37,484 nt of DNA, taken from the IMG/VR virus record IMGVR_UViG_3300044621_000754, positions 1-37,484 of that record. One strand, given 5' to 3'. Under the pieces are notes generated by a model that saw only the letters and a program-made list of their open reading frames with translations, ran no database searches and was not told the origin of the DNA. Both the position numbers and the translations under genes were made by a program. Position 1 is the first letter of the stretch. Each line of letters starts with the position of its first letter. Source of the DNA: a virus. Of the stretch, positions 24,031-29,891 are shown one piece after another.

Positions 24031-24160
24031 AAGTTATTGATTCCAAAGGAGTTGCAAGTGCTTGTTTTTGCTTGTTTTTTCGTGCTTTTTGCAAGTTATT
24101 GATTTTACAGGGCGTTTTGGCGAAAATAATGCTTTACATTGCTGGCAAATGGAGTATAAT
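24031..24160 (+). promoter_or_regulatory. Three-box promoter TTTACA-16-TATAAT
   Basis: Boxes AAGTTATTGATTC (24031), AAGTGCTTGTTTT (24056, degenerate) and AAGTTATTGATTT (24093) keep the 25- and 37-bp spacing seen at other promoters. The -35 TTTACA is at 24133-24138 and the -10 TATAAT at 24155-24160. The 5' leader can fold GGGTGAG (24171-24177) with CTCTCCC (24186-24192, one mismatch). Drives the gene at 24224. Confidence 0.78.
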
Positions 24161-24223
24161 GTCTATTGTAGGGTGAGGGAACGGTCTCTCCCCTGAATTT
24201 GAACCTCTACTAAGGATATTATT

Positions 24224-24523
24224 ATGAAAAACACCAAAAACCAAAAGGCTGCGAAAGCCACCCAAGCCAAAGTGCGTGACGTGTCGGTCTCCTTCGACGA
24301 ATTTATCGCTCTGCGCGGTATCAACTCTGGCTATTACAATGCCACTCCGTCCATGGCTGGTCGCCTGAGTCGCAAGAATCTGGTCGAAGTGACCGAAACC
24401 AGCGAAACTGTGCTGGCTCGCGAAACCAAGACCGCCATCTTCTATAAGAAGGTCGTGAAACGCAATGCCTCGCTCACCCCGAGCGGTCTGCGTCTGCTTG
24501 AGAAGCTGAACGCTTCCCTGTAA
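24224..24523 (+). CDS. Small probable DNA-binding protein
   Basis: This 99-aa protein has a basic N-terminus (KNTKNQKAAKATQAK) followed by a helical region and a short beta-like stretch, ending LTPSGLRLLEKLNASL. The pattern is compatible with a winged helix (LTPSGxxLLxxL resembles the end of MarR/PadR-like folds), but the helix-turn-helix is not clear. It lies 120 nt before another probable winged-helix gene, with which it shares architecture. Codon choice is biased to C-ending codons more than in the late region, suggesting strong early expression. Confidence 0.65.
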   Translation: MKNTKNQKAAKATQAKVRDVSVSFDEFIALRGINSGYYNATPSMAGRLSRKNLVEVTETSETVLARETKTAIFYKKVVKRNASLTPSGLRLLEKLNASL

Positions 24524-24530
24524 TTCGGTC

Positions 24531-24625
24531 GGTCTGGGTCTAACCCACCCAGACCACTGAGTGAAGCGCGTGTGTGAGCCTGTGATGGACACTCCGCCAG
24601 CGTCGCGCGCTTTACTCAGTGGTCT
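24531..24625 (+). promoter_or_regulatory. Two competing RNA hairpins between paired regulator-like genes
   Basis: Hairpin A: GGTCTGGGT (24531-24539) pairs perfectly with ACCCAGACC (24547-24555), loop CTAACCC. Hairpin B: 24551-24570 pairs with 24606-24625 over 20 bp with one G-U. The segment AGACC (24551-24555) is used by both, so they exclude each other. No T tract follows hairpin B; the ribosome site of the next gene (TGGAG) lies just after it. This looks like an RNA switch or RNase-processing site rather than a terminator. Confidence 0.6.
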
Positions 24626-24643
24626 AATAGAATGGAGTAACAA

Positions 24644-24961
24644 ATGCAAAAGATTGACAAAAACAAGTTCCTCGTGATGCGCGCTCTGCTTGAGCATTAC
24701 AATCCCGAAGATGCTATTGCTTGGTCTGCTACTGCGCGCGAACTTGCGAAGCAGACTGGTCTGAAAGAAAACCAGTGCCTGACCATTGGTCGCCGACTGG
24801 CTGATGCTCGCCTTGCGCGCGCGATTCAATCCAGCAAGACCATCAAGTCTGGCTCGAGTGTCAAGAAGAAGCCTATTGTTGGCTTTGCGCTGAACCGCGC
24901 TGGTGCTCAAGAGTTCGTTCGAATCGACGAGCAACTGGCTGAGTTGGGCATCAACCTGTAA
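24644..24961 (+). CDS. Winged-helix-like DNA-binding protein
   Basis: This 105-aa protein has an N-terminal helix (KFLVMRALLEHY), then ATARELAKQTGLKENQCLTIGRRLADARLA, which reads as a helix-turn-helix, then a basic linker and FALNRAGAQEFVRIDEQLAEL, as in MarR-like winged helices where a wing and terminal helix follow. Preceded by TGGAG and the 20-bp hairpin. A regulator of the AAGTCATTGATTT-box promoters nearby is an attractive but untested idea. Confidence 0.68.
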   Translation: MQKIDKNKFLVMRALLEHYNPEDAIAWSATARELAKQTGLKENQCLTIGRRLADARLARAIQSSKTIKSGSSVKKKPIVGFALNRAGAQEFVRIDEQLAELGINL

Positions 24962-25238
24962 CACAGAAAACCACGTCCATCGGCGGATATCCGATGGGGC
25001 TTTGATGGGAGCCAAATCAGAACTGAGTCCATCCCCGAAACCAAGCTGGGTGAAATGCTGGGGCTGTGAGTGAGACCTGACTCACCGTGGAATGATAGTG
25101 CGACCACGATACTATGCGTCGCTTCTATACAAACGGGTGGATGACCCATGTTGGGGCACGCTGTGGTGGTGTGTAGCCAACAACCTTTTTGTAAATATCA
25201 TCATAATACCTCGCCACCCAGAAATGGATGGCTTTTTT
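24962..25238 (+). ncRNA. Structured noncoding stretch ending in a terminator
   Basis: No gene is seen here. Local hairpins include CCATCGG/CCGATGG (24977-24983 with 24991-24997), GTGAGT/ACTCAC (25066-25071 with 25080-25085) and ATAGT/ACTAT (25095-25099 with 25111-25115), and the stretch ends at an intrinsic terminator at 25213-25238. No promoter is obvious inside it, so it is either a long structured 3' untranslated region of the upstream gene or a small RNA processed from it. Confidence 0.4.
25213..25238 (+). terminator. Rho-independent terminator with GAAA loop
   Basis: GCCACCCA (25213-25220), loop GAAA, TGGATGGC (25225-25232) with one C-A mismatch, followed by six T. Closes the transcription unit begun at the promoter near 24133. 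Confidence 0.82.
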
Positions 25239-25323
25239 ATTGGTTTACGAATCGTCCTGGATACGTAAAAAAACTATGTCTTTGGGCGAATTCTTAAACC
25301 ACCCCTGCAGGCGCGGGTTCTGC
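25239..25323 (+). other. Short noncoding gap before promoter array
   Basis: No gene, tRNA or strong structure seen between the terminator and the first promoter box. Confidence 0.4.
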
Positions 25324-25431
25324 AAGTCATTGATATTAAAGGAGTTATAAGTCATTGATTCCATTGGGTTTTCACGGGAATCGCAAGTCATTGATTTTAT
25401 TGGTTGACATTCCCAGCAGTTCAGGTATAAT
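25324..25431 (+). promoter_or_regulatory. Three-box early promoter TTGACA-16-TATAAT
   Basis: Boxes at 25324 (AAGTCATTGATAT), 25349 (AAGTCATTGATTC) and 25385 (AAGTCATTGATTT), spaced 25 and 36 bp; -35 TTGACA at 25404-25409 is 19 bp from the start of box 3; -10 TATAAT at 25426-25431. The predicted +1 (7 nt after the -10) falls on the A of ATG at 25438. Confidence 0.87.
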
Positions 25432-25455
25432 AGCTGTATGAATAGGGAGAAATCT

Positions 25456-25686
25456 ATGAAAGTGTACGTGAATGACGTAGTGACCGTCGTCTGGTCTAAT
25501 GGTGCGGGTGAAAGTGACTACCGCGTGGTTGAAAATGAAATCGGTCCTAGTACCTTTGAGCTGGTCGCTGAACGTGAGTTCGGTGAGGGTGTTGATGACG
25601 GTGACTTTGACGCTGATGACTGGGCTGCTGTCGTCGCTGATGCTAAGTCTCGTCGGGCTTGGCCATATGGTGGGGTGGTTGAATGA
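25456..25686 (+). CDS. Small acidic early protein
   Basis: The ATG at 25456 has AGGGAGA upstream and gives a 76-aa protein; an in-frame ATG at 25438 lies at the predicted transcription start and would add MNREKS. The product is Asp/Glu-rich (GEGVDDGDFDADDWAAVVADA), the kind of acidic protein phages use against host factors, but no family is recognised. It overlaps the next gene by 4 nt. Confidence 0.66.
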   Translation: MKVYVNDVVTVVWSNGAGESDYRVVENEIGPSTFELVAEREFGEGVDDGDFDADDWAAVVADAKSRRAWPYGGVVE

Positions 25687-25871
25687 ACCCTCTCTGGCTC
25701 GGTTGCCCTCTCTGGCTAGTCTATACTGATGAAGCTGGCGTGCTTGAAACTGCTGGCGTCTACTCTACCGCTGAGAAGGCTAGTGTCGTCGCGCGTGAAG
25801 CCACCGAAGCCACTGGTCTGAAGTGGGGTGTGCGTATGCTTCCGTCTATTGACTCTAACTGGGAAATCTAA
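25683..25871 (+). CDS. Small early protein
   Basis: This 62-aa protein starts at an ATGA overlap. The centre (VYTDEAGVLETAGVYSTAEKASVVAREAT) resembles short phage proteins in which a strand-turn-strand is followed by a SxxEAxxxA helix; the same layout is seen in the gene at 28859 (VFSSPEQATARMD). Function unknown. Confidence 0.6.
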   Translation: MNPLWLGCPLWLVYTDEAGVLETAGVYSTAEKASVVAREATEATGLKWGVRMLPSIDSNWEI

Positions 25872-25874
25872 TCT

Positions 25875-26144
25875 ATGAATATCAATGACGTCCTGACCTT
25901 TATCTCCACGCAAGCCAGTCAACAAGACATGGCCAAGATCGTGGATGCGTATCGCTTCCGCCAAGACTCTCTCCGTCGCTCTGCCAAGGCACAGTTCTCC
26001 AAGGGTGACACCGTGACGTGGCACAACAGCCGAACTGGCACTCAGATGTCTGGCTCTATCGCCAAGATCAATCAGAAGTCCATTGACGTGCGAACCGCTC
26101 AGGGCATCTGGCGCGTGGGTGCCAACCTGCTGAAGCGAGCGTGA
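25875..26144 (+). CDS. Small early protein with possible SH3/KOW-like C-terminal barrel
   Basis: This 89-aa protein is helical over its first ~38 residues, then FSKGDTVTWHNSRTGTQMSGSIAKINQKSIDVRTAQGIWRVGANLLKRA, a strand pattern (KGDxVxW...GxIxKINxKSxDV) typical of small SH3-like barrels that bind nucleic acid or protein. It ends just before the next promoter array. Function unknown. Confidence 0.63.
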   Translation: MNINDVLTFISTQASQQDMAKIVDAYRFRQDSLRRSAKAQFSKGDTVTWHNSRTGTQMSGSIAKINQKSIDVRTAQGIWRVGANLLKRA

Positions 26145-26159
26145 GAGCCGCCGATCTGC

Positions 26160-26269
26160 AAGTGATTGATTTCCCTAGAGTTACAAGTCCTTGAAAACAC
26201 AGGACTTTCTGGTAAACATGCAAGTCATTGATTTTATTGGTTGACAAATCGCGCGGTCTACGGTACAAT
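26160..26269 (+). promoter_or_regulatory. Three-box early promoter TTGACA-17-TACAAT
   Basis: Boxes at 26160 (AAGTGATTGATTT), 26185 (AAGTCCTTGAAAA) and 26222 (AAGTCATTGATTT), spaced 25 and 37 bp; -35 TTGACA at 26241-26246, -10 TACAAT at 26264-26269. Unlike four similar units, the leader lacks the TGTAATGAATAAGG sequence and has TAGGAGAGAG as ribosome site. Confidence 0.85.
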
Positions 26270-26293
26270 AGTCTTCTAACTAGGAGAGAGTGT

Positions 26294-26470
26294 ATGAAAG
26301 GCGAATATTTTATTTGGGAGAAATCCCCCGAAGTAGACGGTAAAGTCGTCACCGTTTTAACCAGCGAGAAAAAGGTAAAGGAATACATTAAATCGCGCGC
26401 AGTACAGGTAGACGAGGGCGGTTTCAGCGGTACACTAGAAAATGGCGGTTTCATCGGCGCAATCATTTAA
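26294..26470 (+). CDS. Small early protein
   Basis: The ATG at 26294 (TAGGAGAGAGTGT upstream) gives 58 aa; an upstream in-frame start at 26228 would lie before the promoter -35 and is ruled out. The sequence reads as alternating strands with one helix (YFIWEKSP...VVTVLTSEKKVKEYIKSRAVQV). Single-gene unit, closed by a terminator 8 nt later. Function unknown. Confidence 0.65.
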   Translation: MKGEYFIWEKSPEVDGKVVTVLTSEKKVKEYIKSRAVQVDEGGFSGTLENGGFIGAII

Positions 26471-26477
26471 CAAATAA

Positions 26478-26501
26478 GGGGATCTGAAAAGGTCCCTTTT
26501 T
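26478..26501 (+). terminator. Rho-independent terminator
   Basis: GGGATC (26479-26484), loop TGAAAA, GGTCCC (26491-26496; one G-U), then five T. Terminates the 58-aa gene unit. Confidence 0.8.
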
Positions 26502-26507
26502 CCTTAC

Positions 26508-26596
26508 ACATCAGTAACTTGTAACTCCTTCAAAATCAATGAGTTGCTAAGTCATTGATTTTATTAGTTGACAAATGAGTCTGGCTAGGGTATAAT
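26508..26596 (+). promoter_or_regulatory. Early promoter TTGACA-17-TATAAT with direct and inverted boxes
   Basis: One direct box AAGTCATTGATTT (26549-26561) precedes the -35 TTGACA (26568-26573) and -10 TATAAT (26591-26596). Upstream is the reverse complement of a box pair: AAATCAATGAGTT (26533-26545) and ACATCAGTAACTT (26508-26520), again 25 bp apart. The inner inverted box and direct box form a near-perfect dyad with a 3-bp centre. Confidence 0.83.
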
Positions 26597-26621
26597 GACT
26601 GTAATGAATAAGGAATCTACC

Positions 26622-26996
26622 ATGACTGAAGCTGACCGTAAAGACGAACTGGGTGCTGTTTATTATGACTTCTATAAGGAAGTCCATGGCATCCGTCCTC
26701 GCTGGGTGAACCACGAGGAAGCCACCATTGAGTGGTACGAAGCCGAGCTGGAACAGCTTCAGCTTCAGGCTGACATTCAGTGGCAGGAGCAGCAGGTGCG
26801 CGATGCCGAGACCATCGGTGTGGTGGAAGCCAACATCGCCGAGCTGATTGCTTCGGGTGCTGGTGACCGCGCGACTGCTCTGCGTTGGTTGCATGACGCC
26901 AATGACACCAACGGCGACTGGGAGTTCCTGTGCTACCACTTGGATCTTCCGTACGGATACTTCCGTGCTGACGCTGGGAGCTGGGTGGAGCCGTAA
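26622..26996 (+). CDS. Early protein of unknown function
   Basis: The ATG at 26622 follows ATAAGGA; an in-frame ATG at 26604 is at +2 of the predicted transcript and would add MNKEST. The 124-aa product is acidic and mostly helical (EEATIEWYEAELEQLQLQADIQWQEQQVRDAETIGVV reads as a coiled coil), with a Trp/Tyr-rich C-terminus. No family recognised. Single gene between two promoter arrays. Confidence 0.67.
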   Translation: MTEADRKDELGAVYYDFYKEVHGIRPRWVNHEEATIEWYEAELEQLQLQADIQWQEQQVRDAETIGVVEANIAELIASGAGDRATALRWLHDANDTNGDWEFLCYHLDLPYGYFRADAGSWVEP

Positions 26997-27002
26997 TCTG
27001 GC

Positions 27003-27111
27003 AAGTCCTTGATTTCCCTAGAGTTATAAGTCATTGATTCCAGTCGGTTTTACAGAGAAACGCAAGTCATTGATTTTATTACTTGACATTTGGGACGATC
27101 TAGGGTAGAAT
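27003..27111 (+). promoter_or_regulatory. Three-box early promoter TTGACA-17-TAGAAT
   Basis: Boxes at 27003 (AAGTCCTTGATTT), 27028 (AAGTCATTGATTC) and 27064 (AAGTCATTGATTT), spaced 25 and 36 bp; -35 TTGACA 27083-27088, -10 TAGAAT 27106-27111. Inter-box sequence TAGAGTTATAAG is shared with other copies. Confidence 0.86.
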
Positions 27112-27136
27112 ACTTGTAATGAATAAGGAAACCTAT

Positions 27137-27436
27137 ATGACAAAGTTTGACAAATCGAAATTCACCTATTACTCGGGCTATCTGATGTACGACGGTCAAT
27201 TCGTCGCGCGGTTCAAGTACAGTGGTCCGTTCACCAAGGCTGTCTTTCTGAAGCAACTGCTGAAGAACCATACGGTCGAGGAATACTTTCACAAGCATCA
27301 GGTGCAAAACATCGCTCCGCTGACGATTCTGGAACAAGCCGATCCGAAATGGTCTGAGACCACCATGGCTAAGTGGAAAGCCAAGATCGAAGAACGCTAT
27401 GGTGTTCGCCCGATCCGCACGATGATTACTCTCTAA
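27137..27436 (+). CDS. Early protein of unknown function
   Basis: The ATG at 27137 follows AATAAGGA; the in-frame ATG at 27119 lies at +2 and would add MNKETY. The 99-aa basic product starts MTKFDKSKFTYYSGYLMYDGQFVARFKY (beta-rich), then a helix (TKAVFLKQLLKNHTVEEYFHKHQ). No known domain. First gene of a four-gene unit. Confidence 0.66.
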   Translation: MTKFDKSKFTYYSGYLMYDGQFVARFKYSGPFTKAVFLKQLLKNHTVEEYFHKHQVQNIAPLTILEQADPKWSETTMAKWKAKIEERYGVRPIRTMITL

Positions 27437-27450
27437 TACAAGGAACACGT

Positions 27451-27705
27451 ATGAGCACTTTCTCAAACATTCTGATTGACATCGAAGAACTTTGGGCTGA
27501 AGGCAAGTTCTCCGATGAGATTGCCGAGATCATCAACAAGCAGTATGGCACGGTCTATACTGACGTCGAGATCGACAATGCCATCACCGAGTTCCTCGAT
27601 GCGCGCGACCAAGCCTACAACGACGACATGGACGGCGACCACGCTTCCGCTCTCGCTTCGGCTGGCTTCGGCACCGACGAGGACTATGGCTACTATGGTG
27701 AATGA
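27451..27705 (+). CDS. Small acidic early protein
   Basis: This 84-aa protein has AAGGAACACGT before its ATG. It is acidic, with helical ELWAEGKFSDEIAEIINKQYG and a Gly/Tyr/Asp-rich end (TDEDYGYYGE). The segment IAEIINKQYGTVYTDVEIDNAI may be a small helix-turn-helix-like fold, but this is uncertain. Overlaps the next gene by 11 nt. Confidence 0.64.
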   Translation: MSTFSNILIDIEELWAEGKFSDEIAEIINKQYGTVYTDVEIDNAITEFLDARDQAYNDDMDGDHASALASAGFGTDEDYGYYGE

Positions 27706-27889
27706 TATCAGCCACGAGGAAGAAGAACGCGTCTGTCGCCTGATTAAACAACATGGCGGTGAGATCGTGCTGAATCCCACAGGCGATGGCGAACAGGTCA
27801 TCATCGACTTCGACGACATCGTGGAACTCATCCGTGCTGCGAAACGCCAAGAGCGCGCAGACATCATCCTAGACAAGGAACAACAATGA
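27695..27889 (+). CDS. Small early protein
   Basis: The ATG at 27695 (MVNDISHEEEERV) gives 64 aa; GTG at 27698 is an alternative. The sequence has a helix, a strand pair (GGEIVLNPTGDGEQVIIDFDDIVEL) and a C-terminal helix ending in DKEQQ. Overlaps neighbours on both sides (ATGA at 27886). Unknown function. Confidence 0.6.
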   Translation: MVNDISHEEEERVCRLIKQHGGEIVLNPTGDGEQVIIDFDDIVELIRAAKRQERADIILDKEQQ

Positions 27890-27981
27890 ACCGAGTCTAC
27901 CGCGATCTACTGAGTGGAGCATTCTGGGCTGTGGTTTTCACTGGGGCGATGTTTAGTTTCCTATACTGGTTCTATCGCTGA
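27886..27981 (+). CDS. 31-aa membrane peptide
   Basis: The frame MNRVYRDLLSGAFWAVVFTGAMFSFLYWFYR begins at an ATGA overlap with the preceding gene, behind AAGGAACA. Single hydrophobic helix. Short, but overlap and ribosome site support translation. Confidence 0.55.
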   Translation: MNRVYRDLLSGAFWAVVFTGAMFSFLYWFYR

Positions 27982-27998
27982 CAGAGCCGCAGTCTGGC

Positions 27999-28098
27999 AA
28001 GTCATTGATTTTGAAGGATTTATAAGTCATTGATTTGCAAGGGGTTTTAAGACTAGTCGTTTTTAATGCTTGACTTCCTCCTGACATAGGAGTATAAT
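27999..28098 (+). promoter_or_regulatory. Two-box early promoter TTGACT-17-TATAAT
   Basis: Boxes AAGTCATTGATTT at 27999 and 28024 (25 bp apart); the expected third box is absent. -35 TTGACT at 28070-28075, -10 TATAAT at 28093-28098. Confidence 0.84.
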
Positions 28099-28123
28099 GA
28101 CTGTAATGAATAAGGAAATGCAA

Positions 28124-28294
28124 ATGAAAGCAATCTATAACAACTTCGCGCTGGGTCTGATGACCGTGGCTCTGTTCTGTGTCGTGTTCGCCCTGACGCT
28201 GGCTAACCCTGATGAAATTCGTACGCTGGCTATCGTGACTGGTGTGTCGGTTGGCTTGAGCCTGTGGTTCCTTAAAGCAGGTGAAAAGAAATGA
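28124..28294 (+). CDS. Small two-helix membrane protein
   Basis: The ATG at 28124 follows AATAAGGAA; in-frame ATGs at 28106 (at +2) and 28118 also exist. The 56-aa product has two hydrophobic helices (NFALGLMTVALFCVVFALTLA and TLAIVTGVSVGLSLWFL). It overlaps the next gene by 4 nt. Function unknown. Confidence 0.63.
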   Translation: MKAIYNNFALGLMTVALFCVVFALTLANPDEIRTLAIVTGVSVGLSLWFLKAGEKK

Positions 28295-28518
28295 GAATTC
28301 TTCGCCTAGAGGTCTTCGAAAAGAACGAACTCGTATACATCCGCGAGAAGCCTGTGTTCGCAAAGACGCAAAAAGGCATCAAAGCCACAAACACTCGCCT
28401 AGTCAACTGGGCTCAGAAGAACTTCCCTGAGTGGACCGAGGTCACAGTCCAGCCGATCGAGCGTCCAAGAGCCGTGGTCTCGCAAGTCATTGATTCCAAT
28501 AGGGTTACAAGTCCTTGA
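28291..28518 (+). CDS. Small basic protein whose 3' end runs into a promoter array
   Basis: This 75-aa protein starts at an ATGA overlap. It reads MRILRLEVFEKNELVYIREKPVF (strands) then a basic helix. The last dozen codons (SQVIDSNRVTSP) are made of the first two AAGTCNTTGATT boxes of the next promoter, so the array has probably been inserted or has drifted over the gene end. Unknown function. Confidence 0.62.
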   Translation: MRILRLEVFEKNELVYIREKPVFAKTQKGIKATNTRLVNWAQKNFPEWTEVTVQPIERPRAVVSQVIDSNRVTSP

Positions 28519-28604
28519 TTTTACTCGGTTTTCCAGGGATTCTGCAAGTCATTGATTTTCAAGGAGTTTCGATGCTTGACTTTCCAGCCCAACGGGAGTA
28601 CAAT
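28484..28604 (+). promoter_or_regulatory. Three-box early promoter TTGACT-17-TACAAT
   Basis: Boxes at 28484 (AAGTCATTGATTC), 28509 (AAGTCCTTGATTT) and 28546 (AAGTCATTGATTT), spaced 25 and 37 bp; -35 TTGACT at 28576-28581, -10 TACAAT at 28599-28604. Confidence 0.85.
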
Positions 28605-28632
28605 AGCTGTAATGAATAAGGAAACGCAAACT

Positions 28633-28857
28633 ATGAACCTGAGTAAATTTGAGCGCGAACGCGCATGTTTTGGCTGTACCGAACACGATATGAAGGAATC
28701 TATTGACTCCGCTATCCCCTATACTGACTACCACATGATCGCTATGTCTATGATGTCTGACGCGCAAATGGCTATCGAACGTAAAGACTATGAGTGGTCG
28801 CGCCAGCTGATTAATCGCGCCAAATGGGTGCTGTCTACCTACCAAGTGAGAAACTAA
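28633..28857 (+). CDS. Small early protein
   Basis: The ATG at 28633 follows AATAAGGAA; the in-frame ATG at 28612 (+2) would add MNKETQT. The 74-aa product is helical, with CFGCTEHDMKESID near the start and a C-terminal amphipathic stretch. No known domain. Leads a long unit that runs to about 30619 without further promoter. Confidence 0.64.
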   Translation: MNLSKFERERACFGCTEHDMKESIDSAIPYTDYHMIAMSMMSDAQMAIERKDYEWSRQLINRAKWVLSTYQVRN

Positions 28858-28858
28858 T

Positions 28859-29065
28859 ATGAATGACTTTACTGTGGCGCACGACCATCTCGTGTATGTT
28901 CTCTTCCGTGACCGCTATGGTTTTGCACCTGACTATTGCGGTGTCTTCTCCTCGCCCGAGCAAGCCACTGCGCGCATGGATGTACTGATGCAGGAAGAAA
29001 TCGATGGCTTCGGCTATTCGTATGACTACATCGTCCGCCCTGTCCGTCTTGACTCAGGAGAATAA
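28859..29065 (+). CDS. Small early protein
   Basis: This 68-aa protein starts 1 nt after the previous stop. Layout VYVLFRDRYGFAPDYCGVFSSPEQATARMDVLMQ (strand, turn, helix) is like other small phage proteins with an SxxEAxxR helix, including the one at 25683. Unknown function. Confidence 0.61.
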   Translation: MNDFTVAHDHLVYVLFRDRYGFAPDYCGVFSSPEQATARMDVLMQEEIDGFGYSYDYIVRPVRLDSGE

Positions 29066-29066
29066 T

Positions 29067-29276
29067 ATGCTGAATTACCGCGATATCGAAAGTTACAAAC
29101 TGTCAATGATACGCACTCTCAACGAGCGTGGATATCTTGCCACTCGGGTGACGCTGGCTGGCAACAGCTGGATTGCTCTGGTTCGTGGCGAGGGCTGGCG
29201 TCCTGTCAATGACCTGCTGACTGGGAAGCCTACTCGTGTTCCCGTTGACAATGACTTCATCACTTCTGTTATCTAA
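29067..29276 (+). CDS. Small early protein
   Basis: The ATG at 29067 has AGGAGAA upstream and sits 1 nt after the previous stop; the longer in-frame version from 29004 would overlap the upstream gene widely and is rejected. The 69-aa product MLNYRDIESYKLSMIRTLNERGYLATRVTLAGNSWIALVRGEGWRP... has no known domain. Confidence 0.62.
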   Translation: MLNYRDIESYKLSMIRTLNERGYLATRVTLAGNSWIALVRGEGWRPVNDLLTGKPTRVPVDNDFITSVI

Positions 29277-29290
29277 TAAGGAAATATCAC

Positions 29291-29500
29291 ATGGCACGTA
29301 AAGCATCCACCTACATCGGCGACGATTCCCAAGTTGAATGGGGTCGCGTCTACACTCACGAAGAGATCGCAGAGCACATGGGCTTGACCAAAATGCGCGT
29401 CTGTCAGATCGAGAAAGAAGCACTTGCGAAACTGCGAGCGATTCCTGGAGCCGAGGAACTTCTTCGCGACTTCATGTATAACGATAAAGGTATTCGCTAA
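29291..29500 (+). CDS. Sigma70 region 4-like mini-protein
   Basis: This 69-aa protein is nearly all a helix-turn-helix: YTHEEIAEHMGLTKMRVCQIEKEALAKLR (residues ~21-49) closely follows sigma70 region 4.2 (pattern T-x-E-E-I-x-x-x-x-G-V-T-x-x-R-V-R-Q-I-E-x-x-A-L-x-K-L-R). Regions 1-3 are absent, so it cannot be a complete sigma factor. It could bind -35-like DNA, the beta flap, or act as an adaptor that changes host RNA polymerase choice. Ribosome site AAGGAA; its stop overlaps the next ATG (TAATG). Confidence 0.8.
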   Translation: MARKASTYIGDDSQVEWGRVYTHEEIAEHMGLTKMRVCQIEKEALAKLRAIPGAEELLRDFMYNDKGIR

Positions 29501-29697
29501 TGAAACGATTCCACTTTCAAGTAAACACGACTGTCAACTACGACGTCGCCGAGATCGAAGCCAACTCCCTAGAGGAAGCCTACGAGAAGATGCGCTGGTA
29601 CTACGCACAGCACAAAGGGTATGAGAGAATCGTCCATACTGTAAAGGAAGAACCTAATGACGATTTCAACGCATTCATGGGAATTAACGCACTATGA
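29500..29697 (+). CDS. Small early protein
   Basis: This 65-aa protein begins at a TAATG overlap. MKRFHFQVNTTVNYDVAEIEANSLEEAYEKMRW reads as two strands followed by an SLEEAYEKM helix, a beta-beta-alpha layout common in phage proteins with the AxSLEEA helix start. Overlaps the next gene by 4 nt. Unknown function. Confidence 0.63.
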   Translation: MKRFHFQVNTTVNYDVAEIEANSLEEAYEKMRWYYAQHKGYERIVHTVKEEPNDDFNAFMGINAL

Positions 29698-29891
29698 GCA
29701 AACGACAAATCACAATCACAATCACAGTCGATGACCTGCAACAATACTTCGAATGCTCGGAACAGGAAGCAAATCGCATCTGGGACGCAATCGACGAAGA
29801 AACTGACATCGAAGAAACACTCAACGAAGCTGCCATGGGCGACTTCAATATACTAATGTTTGACTATCAACGGAGAAACAACAATGCCTAA
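29694..29891 (+). CDS. Small acidic early protein
   Basis: This 65-aa protein starts at an ATGA overlap: MSKRQITITITVDDLQQYFECSEQEANRIWDAID. Acidic and helical after an N-terminal strand. Overlaps the start of the next gene by 8 nt. Unknown function. Confidence 0.61.
   Translation: MSKRQITITITVDDLQQYFECSEQEANRIWDAIDEETDIEETLNEAAMGDFNILMFDYQRRNNNA

Noticed and set aside
24134-25015. 293-codon open frame on the minus strand
   Set aside because: It covers two well-supported + strand genes and the RNA hairpin region, has no promoter or ribosome site of its own, and arises from the codon bias of the genes opposite.
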